A stretch of DNA of 25,429 bases from Candidatus Gastranaerophilales bacterium (GTDB lineage Bacteria; Cyanobacteriota; Vampirovibrionia; Gastranaerophilales; Gastranaerophilaceae): the NCBI GenBank assembly GCA_947589525.1, contig CANQAW010000005.1:1-25429 (forward strand). Reading direction: 5' to 3'. Positions 6,679-13,498 of this stretch are shown here, piece by piece (positions within the stretch are counted from its first letter, which is position 1; every line of letters begins with the position of its first letter). The translations under genes were made by a program, and so were the position numbers. The notes beneath the pieces were generated by a model, which saw nothing but the letters and a program-made list of their open reading frames with translations, did not search any database and was not told where the DNA came from.

Positions 6679-7584
6679 TTGAGCAGCGAAGCTTCAAAAA
6701 AGAACAAACTGTCAAGGATAGTTACGGGAACAATTATTTCTGTCATTTCAATACTTGCAATTGTTTTCGGGTCTCTGCCTTTATATATTCTTTTGGTTGT
6801 CATAATAACCTTGTGTTCTCGGGAATTTGTAAAAATATTGAGGCGCAAAGGTTTCCATCCGAGTTTAACCATAGTTCTTTTTTCCGCTTTAATTTTTGCC
6901 ACACTGACTTTCTTTCACAGATTTGATTTAGTGCCTTCAATGTTAACTTTAACAATAACGGCATCATTTTTGATAGTTCTATTCAAAGGCAGACAGCCTT
7001 ATATTGTTAATGTAGCAACAACTACGCTCGGAGCGCTTTATTGCGGCTGGCTTCCTTGTCATCTGCTTCTAATAAGGCAAATCGGGCAGGAAAGAATTTC
7101 AGCTTTTCAGTTTTTTCCCTCGGAAGGATTATCGCTTTTGATGTTTGTATTTGTAGCGGTTGCAATTACGGACATTGGTGCATACTATTTCGGAGTTAAT
7201 TTCGGAAAACATAAGCTTGCAGAAGTTGTAAGCCCCAAAAAAACAATTGAAGGCGCTGTTGGCGGAGCGTTTTGCGCAGTGTTGGTTTCTTGTTTGGGTG
7301 TTTTTTATACAAATTTAAGTCTTTGTCAGGCGGTTATAGGCGGAATATTAATTACCGTATCGGCACAATTGGGAGATTTATCGGAATCGTTAATCAAAAG
7401 AGATGCGGGTGTTAAAGATTCGAGCGATATTCTTCCCGGACATGGCGGAATGCTCGACAGATTTGACAGTTATATATTCGCAATTCCCGTTGCTTATTAC
7501 TATTTAATGCACTTTACACAAGGAACAAATGTCTTGATTGAATTTTCAAAATATTTAAAAGGTGCAATAAATGTATATTTCTGA
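6679..7584 (+). CDS. cdsA: Phosphatidate cytidylyltransferase (CDP-diacylglycerol synthase)
   Basis: 301 aa integral membrane enzyme that makes CDP-diacylglycerol from phosphatidate and CTP, the branch point to all phospholipids. About eight hydrophobic segments are seen. The family signature is near the C-terminus at about 237-263: S-L-I-K-R-D-A-G-V-K-D, then 'ILPGHGGMLDRFD', with the metal-binding D-K/H-G-G-D-R-D pattern intact. The start is a TTG at 6679; it is supported by GGAG at 6668-6671 (7-nt spacing), which lies inside the last codons of frr, and by the lack of a nearby in-frame ATG. The 3' end overlaps rnc by 14 bp, indicating coupled translation. Confidence 0.95.
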   Translation: MSSEASKKNKLSRIVTGTIISVISILAIVFGSLPLYILLVVIITLCSREFVKILRRKGFHPSLTIVLFSALIFATLTFFHRFDLVPSMLTLTITASFLIVLFKGRQPYIVNVATTTLGALYCGWLPCHLLLIRQIGQERISAFQFFPSEGLSLLMFVFVAVAITDIGAYYFGVNFGKHKLAEVVSPKKTIEGAVGGAFCAVLVSCLGVFYTNLSLCQAVIGGILITVSAQLGDLSESLIKRDAGVKDSSDILPGHGGMLDRFDSYIFAIPVAYYYLMHFTQGTNVLIEFSKYLKGAINVYF

Positions 7585-8314
7585 TATTTTAGACAAAGAA
7601 AGAATTAAGCTTCTTAAAAATTTTCAAAAAAAATATAATCTAAAGTTTGGAAATATCGGTCTTTTAAATCAAGCGTTCTGCCACACATCATATACAAGCG
7701 AGAATAACCTGAGCGAAAACTTGTCTTATGAAAGACTGGAATTTTTCGGAGATGCCGTTTTAAAGCTGGCAACCAGTGAAATACTTTATTTTAAGTATCC
7801 CGAATACGACGAAGGAAAATTAACAAAACTCAGAAGCGAGATAGTTTCGGATAGAAACATTTCAAGATATGCAAAAAAACTGGGTTTTGAAGACATTATC
7901 ATACTGGGAAACAACGAAAAACGCCTCGGGGGTGCAAAAAAAGAATCAATTCTGGCTTGCGCTTTTGAAGCTTTACTTGGCGCAATATTTATCGAATACA
8001 AATCCAAAGGGTACAAAAAAGCTCTTGAGTTTATAAATGACTTTTTTTTGGATGATATTTTATCAATTGAAAAAAATTCAACCTTAATAAATCCAAAAGC
8101 AATTTTACAGGAATACACCCAAGCTAAAAATCACACTCTTCCCAAATATAATCTGATTAAAGAAGAAGGGGCGCAGCACAATAAAACTTTTTTTGTAAAC
8201 GTTGAATTTAACAATAAAATAATCGGACAGGGCAGTGCAAAGACAATTAAAAACGCTCAGCAAATCGCCGCAATGAACGCAATAGAAAACTTAAATATAA
8301 GCTTAGAGGATTAA
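7571..8314 (+). CDS. rnc: Ribonuclease III
   Basis: 247 aa. Cleaves double-stranded RNA in rRNA and mRNA processing. The N-terminal catalytic domain carries 'YERLEFFGDAVLKLA' (53-67; Glu54 and Asp61 match the first two metal ligands) and 'SILACAFEALLGAIF' (126-140). In the second block the final Glu133 is kept, but the position normally occupied by Asp (A-D-x-x-E-A) is Cys130. A double-stranded RNA-binding domain occupies about 173-242 ('NPKAILQEYTQAK...', 'FFVNVEFNN', 'GQGSAKTIKNAQQIAAMNAI'). AAAGG at 7558-7562 supports the ATG. It overlaps cdsA by 14 bp and is 1 nt from rpe. Probably functional, since Glu133 is the ligand most needed for chemistry in E. coli RNase III, but the Cys is unusual. 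Confidence 0.95.
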   Translation: MYISDILDKERIKLLKNFQKKYNLKFGNIGLLNQAFCHTSYTSENNLSENLSYERLEFFGDAVLKLATSEILYFKYPEYDEGKLTKLRSEIVSDRNISRYAKKLGFEDIIILGNNEKRLGGAKKESILACAFEALLGAIFIEYKSKGYKKALEFINDFFLDDILSIEKNSTLINPKAILQEYTQAKNHTLPKYNLIKEEGAQHNKTFFVNVEFNNKIIGQGSAKTIKNAQQIAAMNAIENLNISLED

Positions 8315-8315
8315 A

Positions 8316-8954
8316 ATGAAAACAATAATTTCACCGTCAATATTATCAGCCGATTTTGCAAATTTACAAAGAGATATCAAAAAAGTTGAAAAGTTTGTTC
8401 CTTGGCTTCATATTGATGTTATGGACGGTTTTTTTGTCCCGAATATATCAATCGGAATTCCGGTTGTAAAATCAATCCGAAAAGTAACGGATTTGTTTTT
8501 GGATACCCATTTAATGATTGAAAAACCGATAAGATACATTGATGATTTTATTGAAGCCGGAAGCGACCTTATAACATTTCACATTGAAGCAAGCAAAGAT
8601 GATACATATAAAACAATAGAAAAAATAAAAGAAAAAAATAAAAAAGCGGGAATTTCAATTAAACCAAAAACATCTCCCGAAGCAATTAAAGACTACGTTA
8701 ATCTTGTTGATTTAGTTTTGATAATGAGTGTTGAGCCCGGTTTTGGCGGGCAGAAATTTATTGAAGAAACGGTATCAAAAGTTGATTATATTAAACAAAT
8801 CTCTAAAAACCCCGATTTAATTATTCAGTTTGACGGAGGCATAAATAATATTACGGGAAAAATCTGCACTCAAAAAGGCGCAAATTCGCTTGTAGCGGGA
8901 AATTATATCTACAAATCGGAAGATATAAAAAAAGCTGTCGAAAGTTTAATTTAA
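8316..8954 (+). CDS. rpe: Ribulose-phosphate 3-epimerase
   Basis: 212 aa TIM-barrel enzyme that interconverts D-ribulose 5-phosphate and D-xylulose 5-phosphate in the pentose phosphate pathway. Clear family blocks: 'SPSILSADFANLQRDI' at the N-terminus, 'LHIDVMDGFFVPNISIG', 'DTHLMIEKPIRYI', 'ITFHIEA', 'LVLIMSVEPGFGGQKFI' and the phosphate-binding 'QFDGGINN...GANSLVAGNYIY'. The metal-binding His and Asp residues and the second catalytic Asp are present. It begins 1 nt after rnc, with AGAGGA at 8305-8310 as RBS, and closes the pyrH operon. In photosynthetic cyanobacteria it serves the Calvin cycle; here the non-photosynthetic pentose pathway is more likely. Confidence 0.96.
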   Translation: MKTIISPSILSADFANLQRDIKKVEKFVPWLHIDVMDGFFVPNISIGIPVVKSIRKVTDLFLDTHLMIEKPIRYIDDFIEAGSDLITFHIEASKDDTYKTIEKIKEKNKKAGISIKPKTSPEAIKDYVNLVDLVLIMSVEPGFGGQKFIEETVSKVDYIKQISKNPDLIIQFDGGINNITGKICTQKGANSLVAGNYIYKSEDIKKAVESLI

Positions 8955-9100
8955 AACTATTGCATTTAAAAATTGATGTAATACAATAATGTTGTCAGAA
9001 ATCCCAACATCGTAACATTAAGAGAGCTTTTTAAAAGAAAGTCTTTTTTGGTGTTCTTTTTTATTTATAGGATTAAACACAATTAAGAAAGGTAATAAAC
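8955..9100 (+). promoter_or_regulatory. Leader and candidate promoter of the rpsE operon
   Basis: Between rpe and rpsE. TTGCAT at 8960-8965, 16-nt spacer and TACAAT at 8982-8987 form a plausible promoter with start near 8994, leaving a leader of about 107 nt. The leader holds a small hairpin (ATGTTG 8989-8994 with CAACAT 9005-9010) and a weak AAAAGAA/TTCTTTT pairing (9033-9039 with 9054-9060) followed by Ts, which could act as a leaky terminator or attenuator. An AAGAAAGG-type RBS precedes the GTG start at 9101. Ribosomal-protein autoregulation is possible but not shown. Confidence 0.4.
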
Positions 9101-9748
9101 GTGGAAGAAAACAAAGAAATCCAAGAAGTTGAAACTGCAGTTGAACAATCAGTTGCCGAAACTCAAGAAACTGCTGAAACATCTGAAGTTCAAGTTCAAG
9201 AAGAAACAAAAAAACCTGCAAGAAAAAGCAGAAGAAGAAAAATTGAAACGGTTGAACCGGTTGAATCCGAATGGAAAGAACAAGTTGTTCAAATTCGCCG
9301 TGTTACTAAAGTTGTTAAAGGCGGTAAGAAATTATCCTTCAGGGCAATTGTTATCGTGGGAAACAAAAAAGGTCAAGTCGGCATGGGCGTAGCGAAAGCC
9401 GCAGAAGTTATTATTGCAATTCAAAAAGCAGTTGCGGATGCCAGAAAAAACCTTATAAGCGTACCGCTATACAATACTACAATACCTCACATGATTACGG
9501 GACGTTCCGGTGCAGGCTCGGTTGTATTAAAACCAGCTTCAAAAGGTACAGGTGTCATCGCAGGCGGTGCGGTTCGTGCAGTATTGGAACTGTCGGGTGT
9601 TGAAAATATTTTATCAAAATCCTTAGGTTCTAAATCGCCTCTAAATGCTGCAAATGCTACATTAAATGCTTTAAAATCTCTTAGAAAATTTAATGAAGTT
9701 GCAAAAATAAGAGGTTTAAGCGTAAAAGAAATGTTAGGACAAAAATAA
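9101..9748 (+). CDS. rpsE: 30S ribosomal protein S5 with N-terminal extension
   Basis: 215 aa from a GTG start (RBS about 9085-9092). The conserved S5 core begins near residue 57 ('EWKEQVVQIRRVTKVVKGG') and continues through 'LSFRAIVIVGNKKGQVGMGV', 'VPLYNTTIPHMITGRSGAG', 'LKPASKGTGVIAGGAVRAVL' and 'GVENILSKSLGSKSPLNAA'. S5 lies at the mRNA entrance of the 30S subunit and helps decoding accuracy. Before the core are about 36 acidic Glu/Gln/Thr/Val-rich residues and then a basic patch KKPARKSRRRK (37-47); the whole protein is some 45-50 aa longer than a typical bacterial S5 of about 165 aa. First gene of rpsE-rpmD-rplO-secY-adk. Confidence 0.97.
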   Translation: MEENKEIQEVETAVEQSVAETQETAETSEVQVQEETKKPARKSRRRKIETVEPVESEWKEQVVQIRRVTKVVKGGKKLSFRAIVIVGNKKGQVGMGVAKAAEVIIAIQKAVADARKNLISVPLYNTTIPHMITGRSGAGSVVLKPASKGTGVIAGGAVRAVLELSGVENILSKSLGSKSPLNAANATLNALKSLRKFNEVAKIRGLSVKEMLGQK

Positions 9749-9766
9749 TTTTAAAGGATAAATAAA

Positions 9767-9949
9767 ATGGCAGACAAAAAAATTAAAATAAAACAAGTAA
9801 AAAGTACAATCGGCGCAAGCGAAAAACAAATTAAGGTTGTACGTGCTCTTGGCTTGAAGAAAAAAGACCAAGTAGTTGAACATGCGCCAAGCGCTACAAT
9901 TATGGGCATGGTTAATAAAGTCCCTCACATTGTTCAAATAATAGATTAA
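9767..9949 (+). CDS. rpmD: 50S ribosomal protein L30
   Basis: 60 aa, the normal bacterial length. 'IKIKQVKSTIGASEKQIKVV' is the family's opening beta strand and helix (the usual V-x-S-x-I-G pattern), followed by 'RALGLKKKDQVVEH' and 'MGMVNKVPHIVQI' at the end. It sits between S5 and L15, its canonical place, with AAAGGA upstream. L30 is, as far as I recall, absent from plastid and photosynthetic cyanobacterial ribosomes, so its presence is useful for placing the genome. Confidence 0.95.
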   Translation: MADKKIKIKQVKSTIGASEKQIKVVRALGLKKKDQVVEHAPSATIMGMVNKVPHIVQIID

Positions 9950-9968
9950 TTAAAGGAAGGTTAATATA

Positions 9969-10412
9969 ATGTTAAGTTTAGAAGATATAAGACCAAACGA
10001 AGGTGCTACTCATGCTAAAAAACGCAAAGGCAGAGGCATAGCTTCGGGTCACGGCAAAACGTCATGCAGAGGCAATAACGGCGAAGGACAAAGGTCAGGA
10101 AACTCACACAAACGTGGTTTTGAAGGCGGACAAATGCCGTCATATCGTCAAATGCCTAAATTGAAAGGTTTTAAAAATAAATTCAGAGAAGTTTCCTGTA
10201 CAATTAACGTTGCCAAATTAAACGAAACCAATAGCGAAGTTATTGATTTGGCTTATTTACAACAAAACAAAAAAGCACATTCAAGTGCCGTTGCTCTTAG
10301 AGTATTGGGAAATGGCGAAATAACAAAAGCAGTTACGGTAAAAGCAAGTTATTTCAGCCCCAGTGCAAAAGAAAAAATTGAAAAAGCAGGCGGAAAGGCA
10401 GAAATAGTATAA
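9969..10412 (+). CDS. rplO: 50S ribosomal protein L15
   Basis: 147 aa, normal length. Recognised by the Gly/Arg-rich start ('KRKGRGIASGHGKTSCRG'), 'GFEGGQMPSYRQMPKLKGF' and the C-terminal signature 'LRVLGNGEITKAVTVKA...AKEKIEKAGG'. L15 is a late-assembly protein of the large subunit that contacts 23S rRNA. A strong AAAGGAAGG precedes the ATG. Its stop codon overlaps the secY start by one base (TAATG), the standard coupling in spc operons. Confidence 0.97.
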   Translation: MLSLEDIRPNEGATHAKKRKGRGIASGHGKTSCRGNNGEGQRSGNSHKRGFEGGQMPSYRQMPKLKGFKNKFREVSCTINVAKLNETNSEVIDLAYLQQNKKAHSSAVALRVLGNGEITKAVTVKASYFSPSAKEKIEKAGGKAEIV

Positions 10413-11752
10413 TGCAACAAAATATGGATTCGGATAGAGCTGTGCAAAATTTTGTACAAAGCTGGAAAAACAGCGGACTGAAGCAAAAGCTTTTGTTTAC
10501 TTTCGCTATCATTGCTTTGTTCAGATTTGGCGCACAACTTCCAATTTACGGAATAAACAATCAAATATTCCAAAATTTAGCTAACGGTAATAATTTGATT
10601 GGTTTCCTTGATATGTTTTCAGGGGGCGCACTGGGTAAAGTTTCAATCTTTGCTCTGGGCGTAGGTCCTTATATTACGGCTTCAATCATAATTCAGCTTA
10701 TGACTGTTATTGTACCCAGCTTGGAAAAACTGCAAAAGGAAGAAGGAGAAGCAGGCAGACGCAAAATGCAGCAAATTATAAGAGTGTTTACATTCTTGCT
10801 TGGCTTATTCCAGTCTTTTATTTTTACTCTTGCTTTGTACAAATTGCCTCATGCGATGATGTCAAACGTTAGCCCCGCACTGTTTTTTACGGGTTCTATA
10901 GTTTCCCTTACCGCAGGCGCCGTAATAGTTATGTGGCTGGGTGAATTAATCACCGAAAGAGGACTTGGAAACGGGCCTTCAATATTAATTTTTATAGGTA
11001 TTATTGCGGGAATTCCTCTTTACTGCAACAGAACGGCAACACTGGTTTCGCAAGATCCCATGCTTCAAATAGGATTACTTGCATTAATTGCAATTTTCCT
11101 TGCAACAATTGTATTTATTATAATCTTGCATGAAGCGGAAAGACGAGTTCCTATAGTATCAGCCAGAAGGCAGGTTGGAAATAAGGTCTACGGCGGACAA
11201 AATACGCATATACCCTTTAAACTTAATCCCGGAGGAGTTATGCCTATCATCTTCGCTATAGCAATTTTATTATTTCCCGCCACCGTATTGGGCTTTGTCC
11301 AAGAAATGCACATAGAAAACGTTGTATTGGCAGGCATTTTTGAAAGACTAAATTTATTGTTCAGTGCAAATTCAATAAGCTACTATATAATATATTTTGT
11401 GCTTATTGTTACATTGACTTTCTTCTATGCTTCAATTATTCCTTCAATGCAGCCAAAGGAAATTGCAAACAATTTAAAAAAATACGGCTCGGCAATTCCC
11501 GGAGTTAAACCCGGAAAACCGACAGCGGATAAGTTGAATGAAATTCTTTCAAGAATTACTTTAATCGGGGCGCTTGCACTTGGTATTATTGCTATGGTTC
11601 CGAGCGTATCAACCAAATTAACAAATATCACAACATTCCAAGGTATTGGTTCAACAAGCCTTATAATCCTTGTTGGTGTTGCTCTGGATATTGTTAACAG
11701 AATAAGAACTCAATTGCTTGCAAAGAATTACGAAAGCTTCCTGCAACAATAA
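10412..11752 (+). CDS. secY: Protein translocase subunit SecY
   Basis: 446 aa inner-membrane channel of the Sec pathway with about ten transmembrane helices. Landmarks: 'ALFRFGAQLPIYGIN' in TM1, the plug region 'FLDMFSGGALGKVSIFALGV' followed by 'PYITASIIIQLMTV' (TM2), 'LGELITERGLGNGPSILIFI' (TM4-5), 'RRVPIVSARRQVGNKVYGGQ' cytoplasmic loop, 'HIPFKLNPGGVMPIIFA' and 'IPGVKPGKPTADKLNEIL' before TM9. All are standard SecY signatures. The ATG overlaps the rplO stop; a second in-frame ATG at 10424 is possible. Followed after 12 nt by adk, as in many bacteria. Confidence 0.98.
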   Translation: MQQNMDSDRAVQNFVQSWKNSGLKQKLLFTFAIIALFRFGAQLPIYGINNQIFQNLANGNNLIGFLDMFSGGALGKVSIFALGVGPYITASIIIQLMTVIVPSLEKLQKEEGEAGRRKMQQIIRVFTFLLGLFQSFIFTLALYKLPHAMMSNVSPALFFTGSIVSLTAGAVIVMWLGELITERGLGNGPSILIFIGIIAGIPLYCNRTATLVSQDPMLQIGLLALIAIFLATIVFIIILHEAERRVPIVSARRQVGNKVYGGQNTHIPFKLNPGGVMPIIFAIAILLFPATVLGFVQEMHIENVVLAGIFERLNLLFSANSISYYIIYFVLIVTLTFFYASIIPSMQPKEIANNLKKYGSAIPGVKPGKPTADKLNEILSRITLIGALALGIIAMVPSVSTKLTNITTFQGIGSTSLIILVGVALDIVNRIRTQLLAKNYESFLQQ

Positions 11753-11764
11753 AAGGATAAGTAA

Positions 11765-12427
11765 ATGAAAAAAGTATTTATATTTCTAGGTCCTCCCGGT
11801 TCAGGTAAAGGCACTCAAACGGCAAGGCTGTCGGACAAATTATCAATTCCGCACATTGATACGGGTTCACTTTTAAGAAAAAACATAGAAGATGAATCAG
11901 AGCTTGGAAAAATTGCCAAAGGCTTTATAGATAAAGGTCAGCTTGTTCCGCTAAACGTTGTTTCAAGCGTTATCAAAAACAGATTACTGAAAGATGATTG
12001 CAACAACGGTTTTATATTGGACGGTTTTCCCCGTTCAATTGAACAAGCACGAGAGCTTGAAAAAATTCTTGATGAAACAGGCAAGTTTTCTCTTGTAAAA
12101 GATGCTATGGCAATTTATTTTGACATAGATACGGAAATTCTTGTTGAAAGACTTGTTAACAGACGTTCATGCCCCAAATGCGGAACTATATACAACTTAA
12201 TCTCAAATCCGCCAAAAATAATGGATTATTGCGACATCTGCGACACAAAGCTTCAAATTAGAAAAGATGATAACGAAGAAACTGCAAGGCTCAGATTTGA
12301 AACATATCAAAAGGAAACCGCGCCTTTATATGATTATTTCAAAGATTTGGGAATTTTACACGAGCTGGATGCGCATAAACCAATCAATGAAATCTGGGAA
12401 AATCTTAAAAACATAATCATTAAATAA
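11765..12427 (+). CDS. adk: Adenylate kinase (zinc-LID type)
   Basis: 220 aa, cytoplasmic; catalyses ATP + AMP = 2 ADP. P-loop 'GPPGSGKGT' at 9-17, AMP-binding 'DTGSLLRKNI' (32-41) and 'GFILDGFPRSIEQA' (82-95). The LID domain has Cys136, Cys139, Cys156 and Cys159 (two C-x2-C pairs), the zinc-binding form common in Gram-positives and others rather than the zinc-free E. coli form. GGATAA precedes the ATG weakly. It is the last gene of this operon: a strong terminator follows, whereas in many bacteria map-infA-rpmJ-rpsM-rpsK come next; those genes are not here. Confidence 0.97.
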   Translation: MKKVFIFLGPPGSGKGTQTARLSDKLSIPHIDTGSLLRKNIEDESELGKIAKGFIDKGQLVPLNVVSSVIKNRLLKDDCNNGFILDGFPRSIEQARELEKILDETGKFSLVKDAMAIYFDIDTEILVERLVNRRSCPKCGTIYNLISNPPKIMDYCDICDTKLQIRKDDNEETARLRFETYQKETAPLYDYFKDLGILHELDAHKPINEIWENLKNIIIK

Positions 12428-12437
12428 AAATACCAAA

Positions 12438-12481
12438 ATATAACAAAAATGTGCAAAAAATTTTGCACATTTTTGTTATAT
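12438..12481. terminator. Long inverted repeat, terminator of the rpsE-adk operon
   Basis: Left arm 12438-12457 and right arm 12462-12481 pair perfectly over 20 bp with a 4-nt loop; the core is TGTGCAAAA/TTTTGCACA, with a T-rich descending arm. It is an intrinsic terminator for adk and, unusually, its right end runs into the TATAAT (12479-12484) of the next gene. Confidence 0.75.
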
Positions 12482-12484
12482 AAT
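12479..12484 (+). promoter_or_regulatory. -10 element of the FKG membrane-protein gene (predicted leaderless)
   Basis: Perfect TATAAT, then exactly 6 nt (TAAGTT) to the GTG at 12491. No Shine-Dalgarno. No good -35 at 16-18 nt: that stretch is the A/T loop of the adk terminator; a TTGCAC at 12463-12468 is only 10 nt away. Confidence 0.5.
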
Positions 12485-12490
12485 TAAGTT

Positions 12491-13477
12491 GTGAAAATAA
12501 ACAAAACTATCAATTCTCCAAACTTTAAAGGCAGTGTATACAACAGCAGATTATTAAAAAATTCTCTTTTATTTGCATCAAACAACAGTGCTCTTTTTTG
12601 TGCAACAACTTCACTTATTTTATCGACGGTTGCACGCCCTTTGGCAATTATGTCCACCCCGAAAACCGACAAAGAAAATAAAAAATATGCGGTTGCAAAG
12701 TCAATTTCCTCAAGTATTGTCGGCTACTTATTAATGTTTTTGATATCCGAGCCCATATCTAAAGCGGTCAAAAACATTGATATGTCTCCCGAAAAATATT
12801 TAAATAAACAAACAATACAAAATCTTCAAAAGGGCTCTGCGAGCTTATCAGGTTCAAAAAAATACCAATTTGCAACCCAGCTTTTTAAACTTGGCTTAGG
12901 TTTATTTATTGCAATTCCTAAATCAACGCTGACTTCATATCTGATACCGAAAATAGTTAAAAAACTGCCCAAAGAAGAAAAAAAACAGTCTGTATCCTTT
13001 AAAGGAAGCCTGTATTCTAAAGGAACGGATAAAATTGCAAAAGGTATCGGAGAAATTATCAATACAAAACCCGTTCAGAACCTAAGCGAAAAACTATACA
13101 AAACAAACTTTGCACAAATGATGATGTATTTAACAGATTTTGTTTTAACGGGAGCATTTGTATCAAAAACCCTAAAAAATAAAAACATTGAAGAAAAAAG
13201 AAAAAAACCGCTTGTATATAATTCGCTTTTATCAACAGCATTCAGCACCATTTCAAGCTTGACAATAAACAAGCTGACCGATAAACAATTTCAGAAATTT
13301 ACCCGAAAATTTATCGATGCAAATAAAAATTCCAAAAATTTGGATAAATATATAGAAGGACTTAACATAGCAAAATTATCAATAATTATGGGAGTAGTTT
13401 ATTATATATTCATTCCGATATTATCAACATTTTTGTCGGATAAACTGGATAAAATAAAATCAAAACCGCAAAACTAA
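12491..13477 (+). CDS. Membrane protein with two FKG motifs, function unknown
   Basis: 328 aa from a GTG. I recognise the N-terminal pattern 'INSPNFKGSVYNS' (F12-K13-G14), which I associate with many hypothetical proteins of Gastranaerophilales, but not a function. The motif recurs at 168-176 as 'VSFKGSLYSKG', each time ahead of a run of hydrophobic helices, so the protein looks like two related halves. Likely membrane segments are about 30-52, 72-90, 132-153, 208-226, 243-260 and 293-315; between them are Lys/Asn-rich loops. No signal peptide of the usual kind. The start is placed by the -10 box 6 nt upstream. Single gene after the adk terminator; the next gene appears to have its own promoter, so no operon partner gives a clue. 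Confidence 0.75.
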   Translation: MKINKTINSPNFKGSVYNSRLLKNSLLFASNNSALFCATTSLILSTVARPLAIMSTPKTDKENKKYAVAKSISSSIVGYLLMFLISEPISKAVKNIDMSPEKYLNKQTIQNLQKGSASLSGSKKYQFATQLFKLGLGLFIAIPKSTLTSYLIPKIVKKLPKEEKKQSVSFKGSLYSKGTDKIAKGIGEIINTKPVQNLSEKLYKTNFAQMMMYLTDFVLTGAFVSKTLKNKNIEEKRKKPLVYNSLLSTAFSTISSLTINKLTDKQFQKFTRKFIDANKNSKNLDKYIEGLNIAKLSIIMGVVYYIFIPILSTFLSDKLDKIKSKPQN

Positions 13478-13486
13478 AATTTGTAC

Positions 13487-13492
13487 TATACT
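13487..13492 (+). promoter_or_regulatory. -10 element of the CCG Fe-S protein gene (predicted leaderless)
   Basis: TATACT, then exactly 6 nt (TTAACC) to the ATG at 13499. The -35 region is not recognisable and there is no Shine-Dalgarno. It argues against the TTG at 13481 as start. Confidence 0.45.
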
Positions 13493-13498
13493 TTAACC

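Noticed and set aside
6251..6715. 154-aa antisense frame over frr
   Set aside because: Ser/Leu-rich translation typical of the reverse of a helical coding gene; frr is certain on the other strand.
9033..9066. Strong terminator between rpe and rpsE
   Set aside because: The only pairing (AAAAGAA/TTCTTTT, 14-nt loop) is weak with one G-C pair, so it is noted as a possible leaky attenuator, not called.
9129..9392. 87-aa open frame inside rpsE (Lys-rich)
   Set aside because: It is the +1-shifted reading of the Glu/Lys-rich S5 tail; no RBS and no conserved pattern.
13481..13498. TTG start for the CCG Fe-S protein, six codons upstream
   Set aside because: The region contains the -10 box TATACT (13487-13492), there is no SD, and the ATG at 13499 gives a normal N-terminus just before the first Fe-S motif.
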